Program-made: the position numbers and the translations under genes | Notes under the pieces: generated by a model | What the model was told of the DNA's origin: nothing | Databases searched by the model: none | The model's input: the letters and a program-made list of their open reading frames with translations, nothing else | Part shown: one piece after another, positions 27,159 through 35,616 of the stretch | How the letters are laid out: each line of letters opens with the position of its first letter | How positions within the stretch are numbered: position 1 is the stretch's first letter | Assembly (NCBI RefSeq): GCF_014243395.1 | Contig: NZ_JACLCP010000002.1 | Coordinates: 186,001-250,000, forward strand | DNA from: Winogradskyella flava | GTDB taxonomy: Bacteria; Bacteroidota; Bacteroidia; Flavobacteriales; Flavobacteriaceae | Reading direction: 5' to 3' | DNA: 64,000 nucleotides

Positions 27159-28958
27159 ATGTTAATTAAAATTAAGACCTATATAATTAGTATAGGTCTA
27201 TTTTTATTCAGTATTATATATGTCTATTGTCAGGATCAAAAGAAAGCAGACAGTATCAAGGAATTGTATAAATCGGGGAATTATAAAGTTCCTGAATTTA
27301 TAATGTTAAGTCGAATCGCTGAATATGAAATTAACCCAGACTCGGCTCTACACTATGCTGAAATTCTTATCGAAAAAGCAATTGATTTAAAGCCAAAGGA
27401 TTCTGCACTAAAGGCATTTTGGTACGGCTATTTAACTAAAGGAAATTCATTAATTTTTAAAGGAGATAATTCGAAAGCAATTACCGCATTTCTTAAAGGA
27501 CTTGATTATGCAAAACAGGCAAAGAATGAACGTTCCGTCGGGTTACTTCAAATTTCTATAGCAGATACTTATGCGGTTATGGAAAACAATGAGTTTGCAG
27601 AGCAGTACTATGCAAAGGGAATAGAATTATTAAGAAAGATTCCAGATTCATTAAATTTAGCATCTGCGCTTTTAAATGTAGGTGATTGGTCTTTTAATAA
27701 TCATGATTATAATAAAGCAATAAGCTATTTTGAAGAATCAAGTCTTATTTTCGAAAGAAAGGATTATTTAGTCGGAAAAGCCTATAACTTAGGTAATATA
27801 GGTATGGTTCATGCTGAGCAAGACAAGGATGAACTAGCTGAAAAAAACATCAATGAAGCCATAACCATTTTAGATGACCTTGAGGACTATTATCCTATAT
27901 CCGTGTATTTAACTTATCTAGCAGATATTTATGCTAATAAAGGAAACTTCGATATGGCGTTTAAATACGCAGATCGTAGTCTTGACCTCGCAAAAACATA
28001 TGGCTTAAAAGAACAAATAGGTGATGCCCATTTAGAATTATCTAAACTACATGAAACTGCAGGTAATGAAATATTGGCCTTAGGACATTATAAAAATCAC
28101 ATTTTATATAGGGATAGCATCCGTAATATTGAAGAAGTTCAGAAGATTAGTAACGCTATGAATAGTAAAACTCAGGCAGAACTAGATTTAGAGACTCAAA
28201 AAAGTAAGACGCAACGAATTATTTTATGGTCTACCGTTGGTGTGTTATTACTTATTGGCGTATTAGCCTATAATTTGTTTAAGAAAAACATATTTGTGAA
28301 GAAGACCAATAAAATCATTGCTGCAGAAAAAGACCGTTCTGATAAATTATTGCTTAATATTTTACCAGAAGAGACAGCCCAAGAGCTTAAGGATAAGGGT
28401 AGAGTAGAAGCCAAGAAGTTTCCTTCGGTAACGGTGTTGTTTTCAGATTTTAAAGGCTTTACAAGCTATGCGGAGAATCTATCTCCTGAGAAATTAGTTG
28501 AAACTATAGATCATTATTTTTCTAAATTCGACCTCATTATGGAGAAATATGGCTTAGAAAAAATTAAAACTATTGGCGATGCCTATATGGCTGTTGGTGG
28601 TTTAAGTTTTGATAATGTAGACCAAGCTAAAGAAATGGTATTGGCTGCACAAGAAATGAATGACTTTGTAAATCAGGCAAAAATAGATGATGTTACTACA
28701 GCTGAGTTTGATATTAGAATTGGGATTAATACAGGTCCTGTGGTGGCTGGGGTCGTTGGTACTAAAAAATTCGCTTACGATATTTGGGGAGATACCGTAA
28801 ATATAGCTGCGCGCATGGAAAGTAGTTCGGAGCCTGGTCGAATCAATATCTCAGAAGACACCTACCAAGTCGTAAAAGATAATTTTAATTGTGAATTTAG
28901 AGGTAAATTAGCTGTTAAGAATAGAGGCGAATTAAACATGTATTTTGTAGAAAGTTAA
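27159..28958 (+). CDS. TPR-transmembrane class III adenylate cyclase
   Basis: A 599-residue receptor-type cyclase. Residues 1-24 are a signal peptide or helix, about 60-320 carry some six TPR repeats facing the periplasm, 353-374 is a membrane helix, and 420-599 is the cytosolic class III domain. The catalytic set is complete: metal-binding D430 (LFSDFKGFT) and D474 (TIGDAYMA), substrate-specifying K470 and D541, and transition-state N548 and R552 in DTVNIAARMES. The Lys/Asp pair is that of adenylate, not guanylate, cyclases, so cAMP is the predicted product. It sits between a small unknown protein and a PycTM-like membrane protein (10-bp gap). Confidence 0.9.
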   Translation: MLIKIKTYIISIGLFLFSIIYVYCQDQKKADSIKELYKSGNYKVPEFIMLSRIAEYEINPDSALHYAEILIEKAIDLKPKDSALKAFWYGYLTKGNSLIFKGDNSKAITAFLKGLDYAKQAKNERSVGLLQISIADTYAVMENNEFAEQYYAKGIELLRKIPDSLNLASALLNVGDWSFNNHDYNKAISYFEESSLIFERKDYLVGKAYNLGNIGMVHAEQDKDELAEKNINEAITILDDLEDYYPISVYLTYLADIYANKGNFDMAFKYADRSLDLAKTYGLKEQIGDAHLELSKLHETAGNEILALGHYKNHILYRDSIRNIEEVQKISNAMNSKTQAELDLETQKSKTQRIILWSTVGVLLLIGVLAYNLFKKNIFVKKTNKIIAAEKDRSDKLLLNILPEETAQELKDKGRVEAKKFPSVTVLFSDFKGFTSYAENLSPEKLVETIDHYFSKFDLIMEKYGLEKIKTIGDAYMAVGGLSFDNVDQAKEMVLAAQEMNDFVNQAKIDDVTTAEFDIRIGINTGPVVAGVVGTKKFAYDIWGDTVNIAARMESSSEPGRINISEDTYQVVKDNFNCEFRGKLAVKNRGELNMYFVES

Positions 28959-28968
28959 ACATAGTCAT

Positions 28969-29475
28969 ATGCGTCAAGATCCAAATAATTACTGGGAACA
29001 ACTAGAACGTTTAGAAAAACTCATACGTGCATCAGAGTTAAAGGCAGGTGTGGTATTTTCATTCCACAGTTTAATATTAGGACTTTTTGTAGATCGTATA
29101 GAAGGCTTTAAGGATATTTTCATGGATAGTCCTGTGCTTCTTGTATTACTGTTACTATGGTTTTTGGCTGTTACGATTTCCATATTCTTTTGCTTTAGAT
29201 GTTTTAAGCCATCAATGCAATTAAACTATGATAAGAATGTGTTTTTCTTTAAAGATGCGGCACATAAATTTGGCAAGACGGAAGACTATATCAGCGAATT
29301 GATAAAAATTTGCGGTTCTGAAGAGAATTTATATAAAGCTCTGGCTGAACAAATTCATGCCGAAAGCGTTATTATAGATGGCAAATTCAACAGCGTAAAA
29401 CGATCCATTACCTTTTTTGCCATAAGCTTTTTGTTTATTATCATTACCGCTTTATACTGGGTCGTTTCCTCATAA
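28969..29475 (+). CDS. PycTM-like (DUF5706, Pycsar-effector family) membrane protein
   Basis: A 168-residue protein with an amphipathic N-terminal helix (YWEQLERLEKLIRASELKAG), two membrane helices (about 25-45 and 52-74), a soluble helical middle and a C-terminal membrane helix (about 144-166). The ASELKAGVVFSFHSLILG segment matches the A(D/S)xKA...L pattern of the Pycsar effector family, whose members respond to cyclic nucleotides made by a neighbouring cyclase and damage the membrane. It starts 10 bp after the cyclase, which supports a signal-effector pair. The family call is by eye. Confidence 0.65.
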   Translation: MRQDPNNYWEQLERLEKLIRASELKAGVVFSFHSLILGLFVDRIEGFKDIFMDSPVLLVLLLLWFLAVTISIFFCFRCFKPSMQLNYDKNVFFFKDAAHKFGKTEDYISELIKICGSEENLYKALAEQIHAESVIIDGKFNSVKRSITFFAISFLFIIITALYWVVSS

Positions 29476-29639
29476 TTATTAATAATCTTACAATAAATCC
29501 AGTCCCTATTTTATTAAATACTGGGTGTGGCCAAAGGTTTAATATATCCAATATTATTTATTATATGCTCTAGAAGAGCAATGAAATCAATAGACTTAAC
29601 GATGTATTAGCATACTAAATGATTCATTTTGAAATTAAA

Positions 29640-29681
29640 CTACTAAAAAATTAGTAGTATTACTAAAAAATTAGTAGTTTT
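29640..29681 (+). promoter_or_regulatory. Twin BlaI-type operators overlapping the promoter
   Basis: Two palindromes, CTACTAA-AAAA-TTAGTAG (29640-29657) and TACTAA-AAAA-TTAGTA (29661-29676), are repeated with an exact 20-bp period, i.e. about two helical turns. The second ends in TAGTTTTG (29674-29681), a match to the TAnnTTTG -7 box, so a bound repressor would block polymerase. The half-site TACTA matches the known BlaI/MecI operator core TACTA/TAGTA. The blaI-like start codon is 21 bp downstream. Confidence 0.8.
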
Positions 29682-29702
29682 GAATTCTAGAATCAAAATA
29701 GT

Positions 29703-30065
29703 ATGGAAAAATTAACCAAGCGAGAAGATCAAATCATGCAAATTGTATGGCAGCTTAAAAAAGCTTTTATACGAGAAATTATAGAAAAATTACCAGAGCC
29801 AAAACCACACTATAATTCCGTAGCGACTATCGTTAAGATTCTAGTTAAAAAAGGGGTACTTAAGTCTGAAAAAATAGGAAACACCCATCAATATAGTCCT
29901 GTCGCAGAGTTTGAAGATTATAGGGATAGCAATCTCAGTAATATAAAGAAGACCTTTTTTGGAAATTCATTTCCAAAGATGATGGCCTATTTTGCTAAGG
30001 AAGAGAACTTATCAGAACGTGAAATTGAAGAATTAATTAAAGAGATTAAATCCAAGAAGTCATGA
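29703..30065 (+). CDS. BlaI/MecI-family transcriptional repressor
   Basis: A 120-residue winged-helix repressor: EKLTKREDQIMQIVWQLKKAF, recognition-helix region HYNSVATIVKILVKKGVL and a C-terminal dimerisation part (FFGNSFPKMMAYFAKEENLS). BlaI-type repressors are released when a partner M56 membrane protease triggers their cleavage. The stop overlaps the start of that partner by 4 bp (ATGA). Twin palindromes upstream suggest autoregulation. Confidence 0.9.
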   Translation: MEKLTKREDQIMQIVWQLKKAFIREIIEKLPEPKPHYNSVATIVKILVKKGVLKSEKIGNTHQYSPVAEFEDYRDSNLSNIKKTFFGNSFPKMMAYFAKEENLSEREIEELIKEIKSKKS

Positions 30066-32899
30066 TCGTACTCTTATTAAAAACGTCGATAGTTATTGCT
30101 GTTGTTCTTGTATTCTATAAGATTGTTATTGAGAAAGAAAGCTTCTTTGCAACGAATAGGTTATATCTTATTATTGGATTAGTATTAACATTTTCATTGC
30201 CGTTTATTTCGTTGCCAAAACTTATAGAAAATCAAGGTGTTGTTTCTAGTCTATTAGAACCAAAAGTACAGGAGCCTATTACTAAAAGTATACAAACTGA
30301 AACTAAAAATTCTAATATACCTACTCAAAATACAACAGAAATAGAAGCAGTGACTGACGATGCCCAATATCATAAGTCTTCAAAAAACACAACCGCAATC
30401 ACAACACAACGAAGTTTAGCAGACTGGCTGTTTATTATTTATATTTTTGGAATTATTATTCTGTCTATCAACTTGATATCACAAATACTTAATCTTTTAA
30501 TTAAAGTATATAAAAGTAAGGATCGTATCAAAGATGATGATATTATCATTATTAATTCTTCAAGCGTAAAAGAACCTTGTTCGTTCTTTAATTACATATT
30601 TATTAATCCTGAGCAGTATGAATTTGAAATCTATGAGCAAATCATAGCACATGAAAAGATCCATGTTAAAAAGAGACATAGCGTAGATCTTTTGCTTTCT
30701 GAAATTGCAGTAATTCTATTATGGTTTAATCCGTTTGTATGGTTATTCAGAAAGGAAGTAGAAAAAAATATTGAATACCAAACCGATAGTCTTTTAATTG
30801 GTTCTCATCACACCGAAAAAGACAGCTATCAAATGAATTTACTAAAGATAGCAACCTATAACAAACCTTTAACCATCACAACAAATTACAATCAATCATT
30901 AATCAAACAACGAATATTAAAAATGAATACGAAAAAATCAAACCCGCACAGTTATTGGAAATATGCATTTACAATGCCTCTATTTTTTGCCGTATTATTA
31001 GTTCTCAATAAGCCTCAGGCCTCATTTGGACAAGAACCAACTAACGGCCTTAATGATACTACAGTAAATGAAGACAACGCTAACCCTGAGTATTTTTCAG
31101 ATTGTGAAGCATTTAAAAACGCGTTAGAAGAAAAAGATGTCGAAAAGCTTAAGGAGATTCTATTAAATTTAGATCCAGCCTGTGTTGACTATATACAAAA
31201 CACAGAGCAAACAGAAACAACACTAGCCGATGTAAAAACCAAACTAGAGGAGGGTGCAGCACTTCAAATAGATACGACGGGTAATTTGGTTTTATCTCAT
31301 ACAGATGGATCTTTAGACGATAGCACTAATACTATTGTTAGTTCACAAGACGTAGGAGGTTCCAACTCTGAGTGCAAAAAACTATTAGTAGCAATAAGAG
31401 CAGACGATATCGAAAAAGTAAGATCACTATTAAAATCTACAGATGCCAACTGCATAGATCTTAACCCTGGTTATCATATAGATCAGTCTAATGGAAACCA
31501 TTGGAGGTACCGAAAAGCTAAGGCGCCTTTATTTGCAGTGGCAAGAACTGGCAACCTCGAAATTGCTAAATTGCTTGTTGAGAATGGTGCAGATGTCACG
31601 TTAGTTCTTCAGGGCGATGGCACTGCACTTATAGAAGCTTCTGCATTTGGACATTTAGATTTGGTGAAATATTTTGTTGCTAAAGGTGCTGACGTCAATC
31701 GTAAGTTTCCAAACCAAGGTAATGCCTTAATTGCCGCATCTGGTCATGGACATCTCGACATAATGAAATACTTAGTTTCAAAAGACGTAGACATTAACTA
31801 CTATTCACCTAACCAAGGTAACGCCCTTATTGCGGCTTCAAATTCTGAGAATACTGACGCCGTAAAGTATCTTGTAGATAAAGGGATGGATATTAACTTT
31901 ATTGCTCCTAATCAAGGCAATGCCTTAATTGCTGCCGCTAATAACGGTCGATTAGAAACTATAAAATATTTACTATCCAAGGGTGCCCAAATTAACAAAA
32001 TCACTTCAAATCAAGGCACGCCATTAATTGCAGCTTGTAATAATGGGCATATCGATACGGTAAAGCATTTAATATCTAATGGTGCTGAAATTAATAAGAT
32101 AGCGCCTAACCAAGGCACCCCTTTAATCGCTGCGGCTAATAATGGACACGACGATGTCATAGAATATCTGCTTAAGAAAGGTGCTGAAATCAATAGGATA
32201 TCCTCTAACCAAGGTACGGCTTTAATCGCTGCAGCCAACAACGGACATTTAGATACTATAAAATTACTGGTCTTAAAAGGTGCGGAAGTTAATCTTAACA
32301 CGTCTAACCAGAGTAATGCGCTCAATGCGGCATCCAATAATGGCCATACTGCTGTGATGAAGTATTTAGTGAGTCAAGGAGCAGATATAGATATGAATAC
32401 CAATAGTCATGGATCGCCATTAATATCAGCTTCAAAAAATGGGCAAATGGATGTTGTCCAATACTTGCTTGATAAGGGTGCTGATATTAACACTCAAAAT
32501 GATGGCCAAGGTTCGGCCTTAAACGCTGCAGCGCGAAATGGAAATAACGAGGTCATAAAACTATTGTTGGAAAAAGGTGCAGATATCAATGCACAAACAG
32601 ATGGGCAAGGTTCTGCCTTAAATGCTGCAGCACGAAATGGTCATTTAGATACAATAGAATTACTTTTAGAAAAAGGTGCCGATATTGACTTACAAAACAA
32701 TGGCCAAGGTTCTGCTTTAAATGCAGCTGCTAGAAATGGGCTATTAGATACTGTTAAGCTCCTTATTGAGAAAGGCGCCGATATTAATCTATATAGTGAC
32801 GGTCAAGGTACAGCCTTAGCTGCGGCATCACGAAATGGTCATGACAATATTGTCAAATATCTTGAATCCAAAGGCGCGAAACATATTTATCGCAATTAA
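30062..32899 (+). CDS. BlaR1-like M56 metalloprotease fused to a long ankyrin-repeat domain
   Basis: A 945-residue membrane protein. Helices near 3-20, 34-50 and 120-147 precede an M56 protease domain with HEKIH (H197, E198, H201) and a downstream EYQTD (E238) as likely third ligand, then helices at about 213-229 and 301-315. From about 320 the chain should be periplasmic: two degenerate ankyrin-like helical units (346-371, 437-465) and about 13-14 ankyrin repeats (488-945) of 33 residues in which the usual TPLH is replaced by G(N/T/S)(A/P)L(I/N)AA. In BlaR1 this place holds a penicillin-binding sensor; here the ankyrin array would be the sensor. It overlaps the repressor gene by 4 bp. Confidence 0.85.
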   Translation: MIVLLLKTSIVIAVVLVFYKIVIEKESFFATNRLYLIIGLVLTFSLPFISLPKLIENQGVVSSLLEPKVQEPITKSIQTETKNSNIPTQNTTEIEAVTDDAQYHKSSKNTTAITTQRSLADWLFIIYIFGIIILSINLISQILNLLIKVYKSKDRIKDDDIIIINSSSVKEPCSFFNYIFINPEQYEFEIYEQIIAHEKIHVKKRHSVDLLLSEIAVILLWFNPFVWLFRKEVEKNIEYQTDSLLIGSHHTEKDSYQMNLLKIATYNKPLTITTNYNQSLIKQRILKMNTKKSNPHSYWKYAFTMPLFFAVLLVLNKPQASFGQEPTNGLNDTTVNEDNANPEYFSDCEAFKNALEEKDVEKLKEILLNLDPACVDYIQNTEQTETTLADVKTKLEEGAALQIDTTGNLVLSHTDGSLDDSTNTIVSSQDVGGSNSECKKLLVAIRADDIEKVRSLLKSTDANCIDLNPGYHIDQSNGNHWRYRKAKAPLFAVARTGNLEIAKLLVENGADVTLVLQGDGTALIEASAFGHLDLVKYFVAKGADVNRKFPNQGNALIAASGHGHLDIMKYLVSKDVDINYYSPNQGNALIAASNSENTDAVKYLVDKGMDINFIAPNQGNALIAAANNGRLETIKYLLSKGAQINKITSNQGTPLIAACNNGHIDTVKHLISNGAEINKIAPNQGTPLIAAANNGHDDVIEYLLKKGAEINRISSNQGTALIAAANNGHLDTIKLLVLKGAEVNLNTSNQSNALNAASNNGHTAVMKYLVSQGADIDMNTNSHGSPLISASKNGQMDVVQYLLDKGADINTQNDGQGSALNAAARNGNNEVIKLLLEKGADINAQTDGQGSALNAAARNGHLDTIELLLEKGADIDLQNNGQGSALNAAARNGLLDTVKLLIEKGADINLYSDGQGTALAAASRNGHDNIVKYLESKGAKHIYRN

Positions 32900-32933
32900 T
32901 TAAATCAAAGTATTCATCAATCAAATCAATCAG

Positions 32934-32966
32934 CAATGCTGTCTTAAGTCTATTGAGGCAGCATTG
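32934..32966 (+). terminator. Hairpin after the M56-ankyrin gene
   Basis: An 11-bp stem CAATGCTGTCT/AGGCAGCATTG with one G-T pair and an 11-nt loop, 35 bp after the stop. There is no strong T run, so it may be weak or may only stabilise the transcript end. Confidence 0.45.
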
Positions 32967-32982
32967 TTATAAAACACTCAAA

Positions 32983-35043
32983 ATGAAAAAAATATGTTCA
33001 CTTGTCATTCTAGCTTTTATCCTATGTAGTTGTGGTAGCAAAACTTATGATTTAGCTATAACTAATGTTCAACTATTTGATGCGGAAGGCAAAACCGTCA
33101 TTCCCAATCAAAGTATTTGGATTAAAGGCGATACCATTGCTGCAATTACATCGAGTTCAGAGTCATTTACTGCCCAAAAAACAATTGATGGTAACAATCG
33201 ATTGGTAACACCAGGATTTATAGATACACATGTACATACCGTTGGAAATTATGGCGCCGATGCATTGTCACCAGAGGATTATAAAGCAGATAATGGAATA
33301 GAAATGCTTCGCGATTTGCAGGCACAGCATTATCTCAATTATGGTGTTACAACCATTATAGATATGGGGCAGCCAGAACCTTGGATCGATGTGACACTAG
33401 ATTGGCAAAAAAATCCAACACCAAATCACCCAAATATCTTTATATGCGGAGGCTCTATGGTCTCTGATGAGGATAGAAGACAACCTGCCCATCATATTGA
33501 AGTGATGAACCCAGAACATGGTCGAGAAAAGGTGAGGAGCTATGCCGCACGTGGATTAAAGTATATGAAACTGTACAGTAAACTCCGTAAACCCGATTAT
33601 GAGGCCATGGCAGATGAAGCAAAAAAACAAGGCATCATCATTAACTCTCATGTAGATAATAATAGAGTAACTATTGCTGAAGGTATAGACTATGGCGTTT
33701 TAAATTTCGAGCATTTCTTTACGCTTACCCCTAGTATTCTAAATTATGATGAGCATTGGCCAAAAATGAATGATTTATATGGCATTAAAATGAATTCTAG
33801 TATCGATGAATTCGCGGCTCAAATGGTATTCTTCTTTGGATATATCAAATCAAATCCCGAATATGAAGCACGATTATATCAATTATTTGACAAAATGGCT
33901 AGAGAGGGCGCGACATTGAGCTCTGCCATGAACGTTGTAGCCTCGTCAGCAGGTCAATCCGATTTCTTTACATCCTTTGAATATTTTCCGATTAGAAAAA
34001 CACCAATGGTAAATTATACTGAAGCACAACAAAAGCAGTTAGACTCAGCTTTTGAATCCTTTATGAACTATATGAAAATAGCTCATGATAAAGGGGTAAA
34101 GCTAAGAATAGGAACAGATTGTCGTTTTGGCGGTCGTGCTTTTTTGTCTGAGCTTATGTTATTTAAGAATGCTGGATTTTCTACAGGTGATATACTTCAA
34201 ATTGCTACACTTAGCGGTTATGAAGCCATGCAATTAGATGATAAGCGAGGTACCATAGAAGTAGGGAAGACAGCTGATTTAATTCTGTTTGACAAGAATC
34301 CTTTTGACGATATCAAGCATGTGCTCTCACATAAAACCATTATTAAGGATGGATTGGAATTTAAGCCAAAGACATCTATTGGACATGAACTAAGAAAAGT
34401 ATTACTTGATGATGGCGTAGAAGCAGGAAAGCTGTGGTTTGAAGAGGCTAAGCAAAACAATACTTATCCCAAGGTAAAAGTAAGTGAATTGAAAAATACG
34501 GTAAGAGAATTATTTACTGGAGGTAAAACCATAGAAGCTATTGCTGCTTACCAACTTTTTAAAACTGAATTTCCAGATAAAGTCTATAAACAAGATGAGA
34601 TTGCTATAACAAATGCTAGTTATGGAATGATAAGAAATGGAAATCTTGAAAAGCTAAAAACCTATTATGCATTTGCTGAATCTAATTTTCCTGATGCCAA
34701 GAAATTTATGGGCCTATCCGTATATATGGCTATTTTAGATAAGGATATTGCTGCTGGACAAGCATTATTTAAAGCAAATCAATTAAATCCTCAATATGTT
34801 GTAGATGAAGATGAACTCAATGGTTTGGGCTATTTATATCTTCAATCTGATAGAATTAAAGAGGCTATTGCCATTTTTGAAATGAATATCTCTGCATTTC
34901 CTGAATCGTCGAATGTCTACGATAGTTTGGGCGAAGCTTATCTAGAAGCTGGTCATAAAGCTTTAGCAAAGAAAAACTATGAAAAATCCTTAGCATTGGA
35001 TCCTGATAATGATAATGCCAAAACTGTTTTAAAAGGATTGTGA
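32983..35043 (+). CDS. Amidohydrolase lipoprotein with C-terminal TPR repeats
   Basis: A 686-residue lipoprotein starting at the ATG at 32983 (signal peptide, lipobox LCSC). The amidohydrolase domain (about 20-480) has metal ligands HVHT after PGFIDT, a lysine in KYMKLYSK, histidines in NSHVDN and NFEHFF, and an aspartate in RIGTDCRFGG. It closes with the typical KTADLILFDKNPFDD. Residues about 520-686 are TPR-like helices (YDSLGEAYLEAGHKALAKKN). It probably hydrolyses an imidazolone-, dipeptide- or similar amide bond in the periplasm; substrate unknown. Confidence 0.85.
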   Translation: MKKICSLVILAFILCSCGSKTYDLAITNVQLFDAEGKTVIPNQSIWIKGDTIAAITSSSESFTAQKTIDGNNRLVTPGFIDTHVHTVGNYGADALSPEDYKADNGIEMLRDLQAQHYLNYGVTTIIDMGQPEPWIDVTLDWQKNPTPNHPNIFICGGSMVSDEDRRQPAHHIEVMNPEHGREKVRSYAARGLKYMKLYSKLRKPDYEAMADEAKKQGIIINSHVDNNRVTIAEGIDYGVLNFEHFFTLTPSILNYDEHWPKMNDLYGIKMNSSIDEFAAQMVFFFGYIKSNPEYEARLYQLFDKMAREGATLSSAMNVVASSAGQSDFFTSFEYFPIRKTPMVNYTEAQQKQLDSAFESFMNYMKIAHDKGVKLRIGTDCRFGGRAFLSELMLFKNAGFSTGDILQIATLSGYEAMQLDDKRGTIEVGKTADLILFDKNPFDDIKHVLSHKTIIKDGLEFKPKTSIGHELRKVLLDDGVEAGKLWFEEAKQNNTYPKVKVSELKNTVRELFTGGKTIEAIAAYQLFKTEFPDKVYKQDEIAITNASYGMIRNGNLEKLKTYYAFAESNFPDAKKFMGLSVYMAILDKDIAAGQALFKANQLNPQYVVDEDELNGLGYLYLQSDRIKEAIAIFEMNISAFPESSNVYDSLGEAYLEAGHKALAKKNYEKSLALDPDNDNAKTVLKGL

Positions 35044-35062
35044 TGTTATACTTGGAACATAA

Positions 35063-35091
35063 AAAAAGCAACGTTATTAGCGTTGCTTTTT
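35063..35091. terminator. Bidirectional terminator
   Basis: A perfect 11-bp stem AAAAAGCAACG/CGTTGCTTTTT (loop TTATTAG) with A and T runs on either side, between convergent genes. Confidence 0.85.
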
Positions 35092-35095
35092 CAAT

Positions 35096-35368
35096 TTATA
35101 CAGCAATACGCTGTTGGTCTGTGATGGATCGTTTAATGTGCAATAGGTGATGGACGATAGAAGACAGCTCAAAGTTTAACAACTTACCATCTTTCTTGCT
35201 AAAGTCCTCAATGTGATGCTTGTAAATAGATTCTATACCATCTTTAATGGAAATAAAATAACTATCGTCTGTAGCATCTAGTGATACTGAACTCTTGTAA
35301 TTGCTTTCTTTTAGCAACCAATATGAGAGACTATTGATTTGGTTGAATAGGGCTAAATTTTTGTCCAT
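35096..35368 (-). CDS. Small hypothetical protein
   Basis: A 90-residue soluble, helical protein (MDKNLALFNQINSLSYWLLK...). It has no recognised domain. Alone on the minus strand, sharing a terminator with the amidohydrolase gene. Confidence 0.5.
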   Translation of the reverse strand: MDKNLALFNQINSLSYWLLKESNYKSSVSLDATDDSYFISIKDGIESIYKHHIEDFSKKDGKLLNFELSSIVHHLLHIKRSITDQQRIAV

Positions 35369-35616
35369 AATACATAGGTTTAATTAATAGATCGAGGGAA
35401 AATCTTAGTATAAATTTACTCATGGTGCATTTCTGTAAGAGAATTTAATTGATAAACGCACCTCTTAGTCCGACAAAATGAACAATTTCCATGATGTTAT
35501 CGATGAATGACATACCTAGTTTTACAATTCAGGATGCGCTTATGACGATTCGGGATATATAATAGCTAGAGTTTGGTGAGTTTTATGATCTTTATACCAC
35601 AAAACAAACCATCATC

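Noticed and set aside
27159..28958. Cyclase as a guanylate or pyrimidine (Pycsar PycC) cyclase
   Set aside because: The specificity positions are Lys470 and Asp541, the adenylate pair; nothing supports GTP or pyrimidine use.
31500..32890. Regular repeats with about 99-bp period that could be taken for a CRISPR array or tandem repeat locus
   Set aside because: They are in frame in one protein and translate into 33-residue ankyrin repeats.
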